Part shown: positions 25,573 to 33,150 of the stretch, piece by piece
How the letters are laid out: the number at the start of each line of letters is the position of its first letter
How positions within the stretch are numbered: the first letter of the stretch is position 1
Assembly: GCA_016742095.1 (NCBI GenBank)
Contig: JACVCJ010000020.1
Span: forward strand, 1-64,000
Reading direction: 5' to 3'
Origin: Bacteroidia bacterium
Lineage (GTDB): Bacteria; Bacteroidota; Bacteroidia; CAIKAF01
DNA: 64,000 nt
The notes under the pieces: generated by a model
The model's input: only the letters and a program-made list of their open reading frames with translations
Told to the model about the DNA's origin: nothing
Database searches by the model: none
Made by a program: the position numbers and the translations under genes

Positions 25573-25827
25573 TTCAGCCTGATATTCCCTTATAAGTTTG
25601 TGTAGATATTCGGACCCGGCTCTTTTGATCTTCTTTTCGGCAATCAATGCTTCTCTTTTGGTGGAATAGTTTTTAAGATATACCATTTCCCACGGGCCTT
25701 TGCCCGATGTATAGCGTGATTTGTCTGCATGATGTTCCTGCAGTCTCCGGACCGGATCTTCGCTGAAGCCTTTGTAATAGATGCCGCGGGAAGGGCTATA
25801 AATAATATAGACGAAAAATGTGCTCAT
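25564..25827 (-). CDS. GIY-YIG nuclease family protein
   Basis: An 87-residue single-domain GIY-YIG (UvrC/homing-type) nuclease. The signature appears as VYIIYS...GIYYKGFSEDPVRRLQEH, with catalytic Tyr and Arg, then YTSGKGPWEMVYLKNYSTKREALIAEKKIKR, typical of the short YhbQ-like group. Its gene ends within a degraded tRNA-Asp-like fragment and is followed upstream by a 900-base array of tRNA-Asp 3'-end copies on the same strand. That placement fits a mobile or tRNA-associated element. Its target is unknown. Confidence 0.9.
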   Translation of the reverse strand: MSTFFVYIIYSPSRGIYYKGFSEDPVRRLQEHHADKSRYTSGKGPWEMVYLKNYSTKREALIAEKKIKRAGSEYLHKLIREYQAENS

Positions 25828-25918
25828 AGTTGGTAAATAAGATGATTTAGAGAATTAAAATACAAAAACGAAAGCCCGGAGAAGTCAATGAAAAATGCAA
25901 AAAGTTCAATGTCCCTGT

Positions 25919-26050
25919 TAGAATTTTTACTGCCGCGAGGGGATTGCTCCCTACGGTCGCCGACCCAATAGGAGGGACTTAGACAAAAAAGTTCCCCGCT
26001 ACGCGGTGCATTTGTATTTTATGCTTCGCCTGTGTAAACACAGCTCAGCC
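25919..26050 (-). repeat. Long repeat R1
   Basis: About 132 bases that recur with small differences as R2 (26191-26320). It contains a hairpin block around TTGCTCCCTACGGTCG, the segment GACCCAATAGGAGG, a CCCCGCTACGCGGTG hairpin and ATGCTTCGCC. No reading frame. It abuts copy A of the tRNA-tail array. Confidence 0.8.
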
Positions 26051-26147
26051 TAAATGCAAAAAGCCCAACATCGCTGTTGAGCTTCCTTGCGGTCCGGACG
26101 GGACTCGAACGCAGTCTCGCTTACAGCGAGATGACAGGCGGCATTCT
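26051..26147 (-). repeat. tRNA-Asp tail copy A
   Basis: Minus-strand order: GCCGCC-TGTCA, an inserted palindrome (TCTCGCT/AGCGAGA with a 3-base loop), T-arm and 3' acceptor identical to tRNA-Asp, then the tRNA terminator hairpin with T-run. The 5' acceptor strand, D-arm and a usable anticodon arm are missing, so it cannot form a tRNA. Confidence 0.85.
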
Positions 26148-26190
26148 ATATCGTATTTTTTAAATATTTAGTGAGCGTCCTAAATCTATG

Positions 26191-26320
26191 TAGAATTTCT
26201 ACTGCGAGAGGGGGTTGCTCCCTACGGTCGCAGACCCAATAGGAGGATGTACACAAAAAAGCTCCCCGCTACGCGGTGCGTTTGTATGTTATGCTTCGCC
26301 TATGTAAACACAGCTTAGCC
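26191..26320 (-). repeat. Long repeat R2
   Basis: Second copy of R1. The stem CTGCGA ... TCGCAG around TTGCTCCCTACGG is better preserved here. It lies directly before copy B, as R1 lies before copy A, so R1+A and R2+B are copies of one larger unit of about 270 bases. Confidence 0.8.
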
Positions 26321-26457
26321 TGAAATGCAAAAAGCCCAACATCGCTGTTGAGCTTCCTTTCGGTCCGGACGGGACTCGAACGCCGTCTCGCTCGCAGCGA
26401 GATGACAGGCGGCATTCTTCATTTCGTAAAATGGTTTAGCCAGACTTAGATATGGCC
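26321..26457 (-). repeat. tRNA-Asp tail copy B, 137-bp unit
   Basis: First of three exact-length 137-bp tandem units. It contains the tRNA terminator, the 3' acceptor and T-arm, the palindrome TCTCGCT-GCG-AGCGAGA, the AGAATGCCGCC piece of the anticodon 5' side and a spacer (TTCATTTCGT ... AGACTTAGATATGGCC). Confidence 0.9.
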
Positions 26458-26594
26458 TAAACGCAAAAAGCCCAACATCGCTGTTGAGCTTCCTTTCGGT
26501 CCGGACGGGACTCGAACGCCGTCTCGCTCGCAGCGAGATGACAGGCGACATTCTTCATTTCGTAAAATATGGGGAACCAGACTTAGATATGGCC
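26458..26594 (-). repeat. tRNA-Asp tail copy C, 137-bp unit
   Basis: Same structure and length as copy B, with few substitutions (for example GGCGACATT instead of GGCGGCATT on the plus strand). It keeps the terminator hairpin, T-arm and palindrome. Confidence 0.9.
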
Positions 26595-26731
26595 TAAATG
26601 CAAAAAGCCCAACATTGCTGTTGAGCTTCTTTGCGGTCCGGACGGGACTCGAACGCCGTCTCGCTTACAGCGAGATGACAGGCGGCATTCTTCATTTCGT
26701 GAAACATGGGAACCAGACTTGTGATACAGCC
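26595..26731 (-). repeat. tRNA-Asp tail copy D, 137-bp unit
   Basis: Third 137-bp unit, immediately downstream of the intact tRNA-Asp and its terminator. The palindrome loop differs from B and C (TTA instead of CGC on the plus strand, as in copy A), which shows that stems are kept while loops vary. Confidence 0.9.
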
Positions 26732-26739
26732 TGAAATGC

Positions 26740-26764
26740 AAAAAGCCCAACATTGCTGTTGAGC
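26740..26764 (-). terminator. tRNA-Asp terminator
   Basis: Minus-strand stem GCTCAACA/TGTTGGGC with a 4-base loop followed by five T, 8 bases beyond the tRNA. The same hairpin, with one loop change, is present in copies A to D. Confidence 0.85.
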
Positions 26765-26771
26765 TTCCTTG

Positions 26772-26845
26772 CGGTCCGGACGGGACTCGAACCCGCGACC
26801 TCCGCCGTGACAGGGCGGCATTCTAACCAACTGAACTACCGAACC
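26772..26845 (-). tRNA. tRNA-Asp (anticodon GTC)
   Basis: A complete 74-base tRNA. The acceptor pairs GGTTCGG with CCGGACC (one G:T) with discriminator G; D-arm TAGTTCAGTTGGTTAGA, anticodon stem CCGCC/GGCGG with loop CTGTCAC (anticodon GTC) and T-arm GCGGGTTCGAGTCCCG are all present. CCA is not encoded. It has its own promoter and terminator and is the source of the partial copies downstream. Confidence 0.96.
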
Positions 26846-26863
26846 GTTCCGTAATTGGGTGTG

Positions 26864-26895
26864 CAAAGGTGTACGATTTTTTTGAAACTACCAAA
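26864..26895 (-). promoter_or_regulatory. Promoter of tRNA-Asp
   Basis: Minus-strand TTTG (26892-26895) and CACCTTTG (26864-26871) are separated by 20 bases. The -7 box differs from TAnnTTTG only in its first base. It lies 18 bases before the tRNA 5' end. Confidence 0.6.
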
Positions 26896-26916
26896 TTTCA
26901 GCCGAACTTTTTTTCA

Positions 26917-27843
26917 TTAAAACATGCGCTGACGGCGTACCATAAAAGTACTCAGCACCTTAAAATAGCCCTCTTCCACGGCCGCATCCACAAAATCGAT
27001 GTTCAGACGGCCGCATTCCAGCTTCAGTGCATGGTGGTATTCCTGTATTTTTTTACGATACATCTCTTTTACCTCGTTGGCATGTACTTTTATTTCGCGT
27101 CCGCTCTCCGCATCAATAAAGTGATAGGGGCGGTTCTCGAAGGCAAAATCGAGCTCCTGCTGTCTGGAACTTACCTGGAACAGGATCACTTCGTGTTTGG
27201 CGTGGCGCAGGTGACGCAGCGATTCCAGCAGGGCATTGCGCTTTTCGGCGCCGTTGTCCCCGAAATCGTAAAACATATCCGAAAAAATGATCACCAGGCT
27301 GCGGCGGTGTATGCGTTCGGCCATTTCGTGCAGTACGGGCCCGAGTTCTGTTTTACGTATATCCGAAGGTTTCTGCGCGCATTTTTCCAGTTCGCGGTAC
27401 AGCGATTGTATATGTACCGAACTGCTCTTTACCTGGCTGCCGAAAAGCAGTTGATCGGTGAAGACCTGCAGACCCACGGCATCGCGCTGGCGGCGCAGCA
27501 GTTCCATCAGGCTGGCGGCGGCCAGTACCGAAAATTCCATTTTGTTGGGCATATCGCCGTTCTCGGGCAGGTACATTGAAGAACTGGCGTCCAGCAGGAT
27601 CTGGCAGCGCAGGTTGGTCTCTTCTTCGTAGCGTTTTATAAAGAGCTTATCGGTACGGGCAAATAGTTTCCAGTCGATATGCCGGGTACTTTCGCCCTTG
27701 TTGTACAGGCGGTGTTCGGCAAATTCCACCGAAAAACCATGGAACGGGCTCTTGTGCAGGCCGGTGATAAAACCTTCCACCACCTGCCGGGCCAATAATT
27801 CCAGGTTGCCGAAACGGAATAATTTTTCTGATGCGATCTGCAT
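26917..27843 (-). CDS. DUF58 domain protein
   Basis: A 308-residue protein of the DUF58 family, which contains a von Willebrand A-like fold. The conserved STRHIDWKLFARTDKLFIK segment (52-70) is diagnostic, and LLDASSSM gives a MIDAS-like DxSxS (Asp85, Ser87, Ser89). DUF58 proteins usually work with a MoxR AAA+ ATPase and Bat-type membrane proteins in envelope or oxygen-tolerance functions. No MoxR gene lies nearby, so here it stands alone. No membrane segment is visible. Confidence 0.92.
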   Translation of the reverse strand: MQIASEKLFRFGNLELLARQVVEGFITGLHKSPFHGFSVEFAEHRLYNKGESTRHIDWKLFARTDKLFIKRYEEETNLRCQILLDASSSMYLPENGDMPNKMEFSVLAAASLMELLRRQRDAVGLQVFTDQLLFGSQVKSSSVHIQSLYRELEKCAQKPSDIRKTELGPVLHEMAERIHRRSLVIIFSDMFYDFGDNGAEKRNALLESLRHLRHAKHEVILFQVSSRQQELDFAFENRPYHFIDAESGREIKVHANEVKEMYRKKIQEYHHALKLECGRLNIDFVDAAVEEGYFKVLSTFMVRRQRMF

Positions 27844-27901
27844 ATACCAAAGGAAACGAAAATTTTATTTTTTTGGTACCTCCACCACGTTTTTTTGAAA
27901 T

Positions 27902-27929
27902 AAAAAAGGCCGCAGATGCGGCCTTTTTC
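27902..27929. terminator. Bidirectional terminator
   Basis: A-run, GGCCGC ... GCGGCC stem with a 4-base loop, T-run. It directly follows the stop of the 567-residue secreted protein on the minus strand. Confidence 0.85.
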
Positions 27930-29633
27930 TTAATCTTTCAGAGAGAGACGAAGCGGTCGGTAAGGGCCGCCGCCTGCTGCTTTCTCATATGTTATGCCGT
28001 ATATATCTCCGTTTGAATAAACAAAACGGGTAGGATCACAATGCAGTTTTTCTTTTCGTGAATCGAACATAAGGAAACGTTGGGGTTCACTGGCTTTATC
28101 CAGGTCTATCAACACACCGGTAAGATATCCTCCGGCACCGGCTGTATGCGTGGCCGGTTCCATATCGGGTTGAATTTCCAGATTCTTCTTATTGTCAATA
28201 AAAAAAACAAACAGTTTATCCCCATACATAGCGGATGAAACGCCCAAATCGGCCATTACATTGCGCCCGTATTGTCTCTTAGGTATCTTATAAGAACGTG
28301 TGATCTCCTGTTTATCAGTATCTATACGTAAAACATAAATATCATCATAATAAAAATGATAAGTTACTGTACGGCCATTATTTGAGATGACAGTTACCAT
28401 ACGGTAGGCTTCAAGCAGCAGGGTTATTTCTTCTGTTTCAGGATCAAAATAGACCTCCCGGAAGCAAAGGTTAGGAATATGAGGCTCTCCATTCTTTTTA
28501 TATGATTTCTGCTGTTGCTTAATGTATTTAGGACTTTCATAAGAAGCATCTAACTCCGGGTCAAATTCTATAAATTTAGATTCACCGGCCTTACGGCTAT
28601 TAAAATCAAGAAGATTATAGAAGACGCCGGAAGCTCCAGATACCTTATGGTTTTTTACATAAGTTCCGGTAAGAAGAACCTGATCATTATCCGTAATATG
28701 CATGGAAATGGCACGTAAGAAAACATCTTCCATAGATATTACTTTGGGCTTAGGCTTTTTGTCATTCTGACCGATTTCCAGAATAGTAATATTATAGTTA
28801 GGTTTTGCGCCCTTTTTGTATTTTCGTATATCATCTTTATATACTTGTGTAAGGCAAAAAACAGTACCATCGTTATTTACTTCAGCCTCATAAAATTTCA
28901 TCATGAATTCCGTCTGAGGCATTTCTACTTCCCGTGTCCAGAGTACATTAAACTGGTCGTCCACGACCACAAAACCCCAAACATCCTTATTAAGTTTGTT
29001 AAGTTTCTTTACTGGCCTTTTTCTGTAATACACAGCTAATTTAGTACTGTCTGGTGAAACAGAGCAATAATATCGCTCTGTTTTAACGAGGGTCATATAC
29101 ATTCCGCCAGCACCTGAGCCCAAATCACTAAAAAGTCCCCAGTCTCCTCCAACTTCTATGCCTCCACCGGTTACATCCTTTGTTTTATTGATCAGGATTT
29201 CATCGCCTTGAAATTCACCTGTTTCACTGTTTATTTCCCTGAGGAACAAATTGTCTGCATCTGTCTTTTTTTCTTTGAGGCTATTTACCCAAATGAATTT
29301 TTTACCGAAGTACAGTAATTTATTACTGCGCCGGGGAGCGTCCTGATCTATTTTATATACCAGTGTACTGTTTTGTTCGAAATCACTTTTGACAATATCG
29401 ATGGCCATATCCTTTCCCCAGCCTTTTGAGCTATGTATGACCACACCACCATCTGGTCTGGGTACAAGTTCCATGGGGCGTTGCATACGGTCCAGCTTTA
29501 ATTCATTCCCAAACAAAATGTCAAAATATTCATTTTGAATATTGCTTTGGGTATTACTTTGAGCCGCCAGGTGTAAAGAAGAAATGCCCGTTTGTATAAC
29601 AAACAGAAGAAGTGAGAGTGAGCGCAATTTCAT
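27930..29633 (-). CDS. Secreted protein of unknown function, AT-rich gene
   Basis: A 567-residue protein with a signal peptide (MKLRSLSLLLFVIQTGISS...LAAQ). The mature part is beta-rich with repeated W/Y-containing strands (LYFGKKFIWVNSL, WGFVVVDDQFNVLWTRE), which suggests a propeller-like fold. Tails such as YRPLRLSLKD lack the T9SS FPNP motif. Base composition is strikingly different from its neighbours: long A/T runs and AT-ending codons through 28.2-29.5 kb, so recent acquisition is possible. No family is recognised. Confidence 0.75.
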   Translation of the reverse strand: MKLRSLSLLLFVIQTGISSLHLAAQSNTQSNIQNEYFDILFGNELKLDRMQRPMELVPRPDGGVVIHSSKGWGKDMAIDIVKSDFEQNSTLVYKIDQDAPRRSNKLLYFGKKFIWVNSLKEKKTDADNLFLREINSETGEFQGDEILINKTKDVTGGGIEVGGDWGLFSDLGSGAGGMYMTLVKTERYYCSVSPDSTKLAVYYRKRPVKKLNKLNKDVWGFVVVDDQFNVLWTREVEMPQTEFMMKFYEAEVNNDGTVFCLTQVYKDDIRKYKKGAKPNYNITILEIGQNDKKPKPKVISMEDVFLRAISMHITDNDQVLLTGTYVKNHKVSGASGVFYNLLDFNSRKAGESKFIEFDPELDASYESPKYIKQQQKSYKKNGEPHIPNLCFREVYFDPETEEITLLLEAYRMVTVISNNGRTVTYHFYYDDIYVLRIDTDKQEITRSYKIPKRQYGRNVMADLGVSSAMYGDKLFVFFIDNKKNLEIQPDMEPATHTAGAGGYLTGVLIDLDKASEPQRFLMFDSRKEKLHCDPTRFVYSNGDIYGITYEKAAGGGPYRPLRLSLKD

Positions 29634-29766
29634 AAAGTTGAGTGTTTATCTATATTTTTTGAAGGCGCGAAAGTAATAAATAAACACAGTATTGTGCAGC
29701 GTACGTTATTAACAAATGGTATATACATGAGCCCCGGGTTTTGTCAATAATCAGGGATGTATATAC

Positions 29767-29792
29767 AAAAAAAGAGAGCCGGTAAGGCTCTC
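29767..29792 (-). terminator. trxA terminator
   Basis: Minus-strand stem GAGAGCC/GGCTCTC followed by a seven-T run, about 50 bases past the trxA stop. Confidence 0.85.
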
Positions 29793-29839
29793 CTGTATAA
29801 TATATCTGTTCCCCATAGAGGGGAGGATATGCTCAAAAC

Positions 29840-30157
29840 TTACATATGTGCCTGAAGCTTTTTCAGCAGTACTTCTTTGGGAGCAACGCCCACATGACGA
29901 TCGACCAGCTGTCCGTCCTTAAAGATAAGCAGGGTAGGAATGCTTCGGATCCCGTAATCAACAGATACTTTGGGGTTATTATCCACGTCCAGTTTACCGA
30001 TAACCGCCTTTCCCTCCAGCTCTCCCGCCAGTTCTTCCACTACCGGGCCGATCAGTTTGCAGGGACCGCACCATTCTGCCCAGAAATCGACCAGAACAGG
30101 GAGGGAAGTTTGTTTTACCACTTCGTCAAAATTCGAATCTGTGATCTGTAATGCCAT
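29840..30157 (-). CDS. trxA: Thioredoxin
   Basis: A 105-residue thioredoxin. DFWAEWCGPCK carries the redox pair Cys30/Cys33, SIPTLLIFKDG has the cis-proline, and the length is typical. It reduces protein disulfides in the cytoplasm, normally recycled by thioredoxin reductase (not in the window). It is a single-gene unit with its own TACCTTTG promoter box and terminator. Confidence 0.95.
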   Translation of the reverse strand: MALQITDSNFDEVVKQTSLPVLVDFWAEWCGPCKLIGPVVEELAGELEGKAVIGKLDVDNNPKVSVDYGIRSIPTLLIFKDGQLVDRHVGVAPKEVLLKKLQAHM

Positions 30158-30189
30158 GATTTTTATATATTTTAATTTGATTTCTGTAA

Positions 30190-30197
30190 CAAAGGTA
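30190..30197 (-). promoter_or_regulatory. -7 promoter box of trxA
   Basis: TACCTTTG on the minus strand fits TAnnTTTG and predicts a leader of about 29 bases before the ATG at 30157. Confidence 0.6.
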
Positions 30198-30363
30198 CAA
30201 AATCGTGCAGCGAAACCGAAAAAAAACTTCCGGCCCTATTACGAATCGTTATACCGCTATAAGCATTTGCAATTCCGATACCTAATCTTAGGGATTTTGC
30301 CTTCCGGGGCTACGCGGGAGGAATAACCTTTATACCTTCGCTCCCGGAAAATACAAACGAGAC

Positions 30364-31494
30364 ATGAAATACCTGATCCATCTGAGCATTGCTGCCGCCA
30401 CGCTCGCGGCCGTATCCTGCGGCGGAAAAAAGACCGCCGGGGAGAACAACACGGAAACGCCGGCCGAAAAGCCGAATCCGGCCGATACCATGCTGTACAA
30501 GGGCGAAACGCACTTTAAAAACCTGCGCCGCATTACCTTTAAAGGCGATAATGCAGAGGCTTACTGGAGCTGGGACAGTAAATCGCTCGTTTTCCAGGCC
30601 AATAACGAGGACTGGGGTACAAAATGCGACCAGATCTTTATCTACAACCTGGCCGACAGTAACCTGAAGACCATGAAGCCACAGATGGTAAGTACCGGTA
30701 TGGGCCGCACCACCTGCAGTTATTTTATGCCCGGCGACAGCCTGATCGTGTACGCCAGTACCCACGAGGCCGACAAGAACTGCCCCGAAGTGCCCGAACG
30801 TAAAGAAGGCCGCTATGTATGGCCCATTTACAGTACATACGATATCTATATAGCCGACCTGAAAGGAAATATCCGCCGCAACATCACCAACCGTAAAGGC
30901 TATGATGCCGAGGCCACCGTTTCGCCCAAAGGCGATAAGATCGTGTTCACGTCTGACCGTTCCGGCGACCTGGAACTGTATACCTGCGACCTGGACGGCG
31001 GTAACGTAAAACAAATCACGCATGACCTGGGTTATGACGGCGGTGCGTTCTTCTCGCCCGACGGTTCCAAGCTGGTATTCCGTGCCTCACGCCCCAAAAC
31101 GCCTGAAGACATTAAAGAATACAAAGACCTGCTGAAACAGGGCCTGGTAGAACCCGGCGCCATGGAACTTTTTGTGGTGAACGTAGACGGTACCGACCTG
31201 CGCCAGGTGACCAACCTGGGCAAGGCCAACTGGTGTCCTTTCTACCACCCGGACGGCAAGCGCATCATCTTCGGCAGTAACCACCACGCCGGCGAGGGGC
31301 GCAAAGGCTTTAAATTCAATCTGTTCATGATCAATGAGGACGGTACCGGACTGGAGCAGATATCCTTCGACGACACCTTCGATGCCTTCCCGATGTTCAG
31401 CCCCGACGGTAAGTATATTGTATGGGAAAGTAACCGTTTCAACGGCGACACGCACGATACCAATATCTTCATTGCCGAGTGGAAAGATAAATAG
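30364..31494 (+). CDS. PD40/TolB-like propeller lipoprotein
   Basis: A 376-residue lipoprotein (lipobox AVSC) followed by a disordered Glu/Pro-rich linker and a TolB-like six-bladed propeller. The PD40 signature recurs: VSPKGDKIVFTSDRSGDLELY, FSPDGSKLVFRASR, YHPDGKRIIFGSN, FSPDGKYIVWESNR. It resembles the Bacteroidota proteins of WD40/PD40 type that sit at the outer membrane; there is no peptidase domain attached. It is a single gene ended by a bidirectional terminator. Confidence 0.88.
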   Translation: MKYLIHLSIAAATLAAVSCGGKKTAGENNTETPAEKPNPADTMLYKGETHFKNLRRITFKGDNAEAYWSWDSKSLVFQANNEDWGTKCDQIFIYNLADSNLKTMKPQMVSTGMGRTTCSYFMPGDSLIVYASTHEADKNCPEVPERKEGRYVWPIYSTYDIYIADLKGNIRRNITNRKGYDAEATVSPKGDKIVFTSDRSGDLELYTCDLDGGNVKQITHDLGYDGGAFFSPDGSKLVFRASRPKTPEDIKEYKDLLKQGLVEPGAMELFVVNVDGTDLRQVTNLGKANWCPFYHPDGKRIIFGSNHHAGEGRKGFKFNLFMINEDGTGLEQISFDDTFDAFPMFSPDGKYIVWESNRFNGDTHDTNIFIAEWKDK

Positions 31495-31517
31495 TAAAGT
31501 ACTGCTAATTATAAAAC

Positions 31518-31548
31518 GAAAAAGGCCTGTTGAACGCAGGCCTTTTTT
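31518..31548. terminator. Bidirectional terminator
   Basis: A-run, AGGCCTG ... CAGGCCT stem, T-run, between the converging PD40 and small lipoprotein genes. Confidence 0.85.
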
Positions 31549-31611
31549 AGTAGAAAGACGTTCTTTTACACGAAACTATTATCCCCTGTATGATCCTTTC
31601 CGGGCAGAGGA

Positions 31612-31977
31612 TCAGTTCCAGTAACTGTTTTTACCTTTTTTTCCGGCACCTTCGGGGCTTACATAGGTATGCCAGTCTCTGCCCAGGTAGCTTCGCAAAG
31701 AGTCGTCGACCGTATATCCCAGGTCTTTGAGACTTTTATCGGGCAGGTATATGAACTGATGAATCACATAGGCTGTGCCGGGGATACTATGCACCTGGTT
31801 CTGTGGCAGGGGGATTACCTGGCCGGCAGGCAGCAGGGCATTGTAGGAAACCTCGGTTACGCCGTTGGGCAGGCCATATATTCTCCGGTGTTCCACCACA
31901 CCTTTTTTTGTTTTTGTACAGGCGCCCAAAAGGGTCATTGCAAAAAGAAGACAGAGCAGGAAAAGGTTTTTTGTCAT
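31612..31977 (-). CDS. Small lipoprotein of unknown function
   Basis: A 121-residue lipoprotein (lipobox LGAC, Cys20) with a short, polar mature domain of about 100 residues (VTEVSYNALLPAGQVIPLP; WHTYVSPEGAGKKGKNSYWN). It has no recognised family. It is separated by 58 bases from the DUF6702 gene upstream on the same strand, so they could share a transcript. Confidence 0.72.
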   Translation of the reverse strand: MTKNLFLLCLLFAMTLLGACTKTKKGVVEHRRIYGLPNGVTEVSYNALLPAGQVIPLPQNQVHSIPGTAYVIHQFIYLPDKSLKDLGYTVDDSLRSYLGRDWHTYVSPEGAGKKGKNSYWN

Positions 31978-32035
31978 CGAATAAAATGGTATTTAGTACG
32001 TAGTATATATAGTAAACAAGATATATGCGAAAATA

Positions 32036-32545
32036 TTACCACTGGAAAACGGCTTTGCGTTCGGGGCAGTCGAGTTTGGTGCTCTGGCGTTTTTCGTCCA
32101 GGTAGCAGTGCAGCATATTGGTTTGCCCGGGCAGGAAGTCGAACAGCAGACTGTTGTTCACGTCCACCCGGCCGGGTGTTTCCGTCAGCTTTCCTTCAAA
32201 ATGAACCCATACGGCCTCTTCGTCGCTTTCATAACCGATATATTCCAGCTGCTGGGGCACACCGTTCACCTGTATCTGTACGCGGGCCTGTACATAGGCA
32301 TTGAGCAGGGCATTTACCGTGGCCTCGTCCTTCGGTACCAGCAGGTCGGCCGCCACGCCGTTCAGCCGCCGCAGGGCATCTTCCAGGTCGTCGGCAAACA
32401 TACGGCAGCTCAGTTGTATCAGTTGCTGCTGCGGTTGTATATGTATTTCGGTAATGCTTACGTAAAAGGGATGCTCCGCAGGGCCCGCCAAAAGCCGACT
32501 GCCGCAGAAAGCCATAAACAGAAGTAAAATTTTTACTACTTTCAC
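32036..32545 (-). CDS. DUF6702 family secreted protein
   Basis: A 169-residue protein with a signal peptide (MKVVKILLLFMAFCGSRLLAG) starting at the GTG at 32545. After cleavage the conserved HPFYVSITEIHI opening and LSCRMFADDLEDALRR segment match the DUF6702 family, found across Bacteroidota beside HupE/UreJ-type permeases. A longer frame from an ATG at 32566 is possible but gives a poorer signal sequence and overlaps the start of the divergent hupE-like gene. Function unknown; a periplasmic partner of the HupE-like protein is plausible. Confidence 0.8.
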   Translation of the reverse strand: MKVVKILLLFMAFCGSRLLAGPAEHPFYVSITEIHIQPQQQLIQLSCRMFADDLEDALRRLNGVAADLLVPKDEATVNALLNAYVQARVQIQVNGVPQQLEYIGYESDEEAVWVHFEGKLTETPGRVDVNNSLLFDFLPGQTNMLHCYLDEKRQSTKLDCPERKAVFQW

Positions 32546-32549
32546 ACAC

Positions 32550-32557
32550 CAAATATA
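32550..32557 (-). promoter_or_regulatory. -7 promoter box beside the DUF6702 start
   Basis: TATATTTG on the minus strand, ending only four bases before the GTG at 32545. If used, transcription would begin at the start codon itself (leaderless mRNA). Confidence 0.45.
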
Positions 32558-32565
32558 CAAAGGCA

Positions 32566-33150
32566 TTGCAAGATTTTACACTCTGGTTTACTACGGGCAT
32601 GGAACACATTGCCGATCTGCAGGGATACGATCATATCCTGTTCATTCTCACGCTCTGCGGAATTTATCCCTATAAAGAATGGAAAAGCCTGCTGATACTG
32701 GTAACGGCGTTCACCCTGGGGCATTCGCTTACCCTGGCCTTGAGCGTGCTGAATATTGTGCGCGTACCTGCGGAATGGATCGAATTCCTGATCCCCGTAA
32801 CCATTGTAAGTACCTGTGTGTATAACCTGGCCACGCTCAATAAACCTCTCACAGGCGGCAGTCGCGTGCGCTATGTAATGGCCGTGCTGTTCGGCTGTAT
32901 TCACGGTATGGGATTTTCGAACTACCTGCGTTCCCTGCTGGGCAGCGAATCCTCGATACTGGGCCCGCTGCTCGGGTTCAACCTGGGCCTGGAAGCCGGA
33001 CAGCTGCTGATACTGGCCGCGATCTTCGTGCTGCATTTCCTGTTCAGCCGCTTTTCGAGAGTGAGTGAATACCAGTGGAAATTCTTTATCTCCTCCGCCG
33101 TTTTCGGAGTGGCCTTTATCATGGCGCTGGAGCGTCTGCCGGCACTTTAA
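32566..33150 (+). CDS. HupE/UreJ-family membrane protein
   Basis: A 194-residue integral membrane protein of the HupE/UreJ_2 type, with GYDHILFILTLCGIYP (residues 19-34), FTLGHSLTLALS and CIHGMGFSNYLR as hallmarks and five or six hydrophobic helices. It starts with TTG at 32566, because the family N-terminus (QDFTLWFTTGMEHIADLQGYDH) aligns from there; the next ATG at 32599 would cut it. HupE/UreJ proteins transport nickel or cobalt in some species, but this short subgroup is uncharacterised. Its 3' end overlaps the antiporter gene by four bases. Confidence 0.85.
   Translation: MQDFTLWFTTGMEHIADLQGYDHILFILTLCGIYPYKEWKSLLILVTAFTLGHSLTLALSVLNIVRVPAEWIEFLIPVTIVSTCVYNLATLNKPLTGGSRVRYVMAVLFGCIHGMGFSNYLRSLLGSESSILGPLLGFNLGLEAGQLLILAAIFVLHFLFSRFSRVSEYQWKFFISSAVFGVAFIMALERLPAL

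Noticed and set aside
26051-26731. Copies A-D as functional tRNA genes
   Set aside because: They lack the 5' acceptor strand, D-arm and a proper anticodon arm, so no cloverleaf can form.
25919-26770. CRISPR array
   Set aside because: The repeat unit is 137 bp and nearly identical throughout, with no unique spacers of regular size and no cas genes.
26315-26866. Two minus-strand reading frames with repeated AFESRPDRKEAQQ-type peptides
   Set aside because: They are translations of the tRNA-tail repeats and of the tRNA-Asp gene itself; the repeat period explains the repeated peptide.
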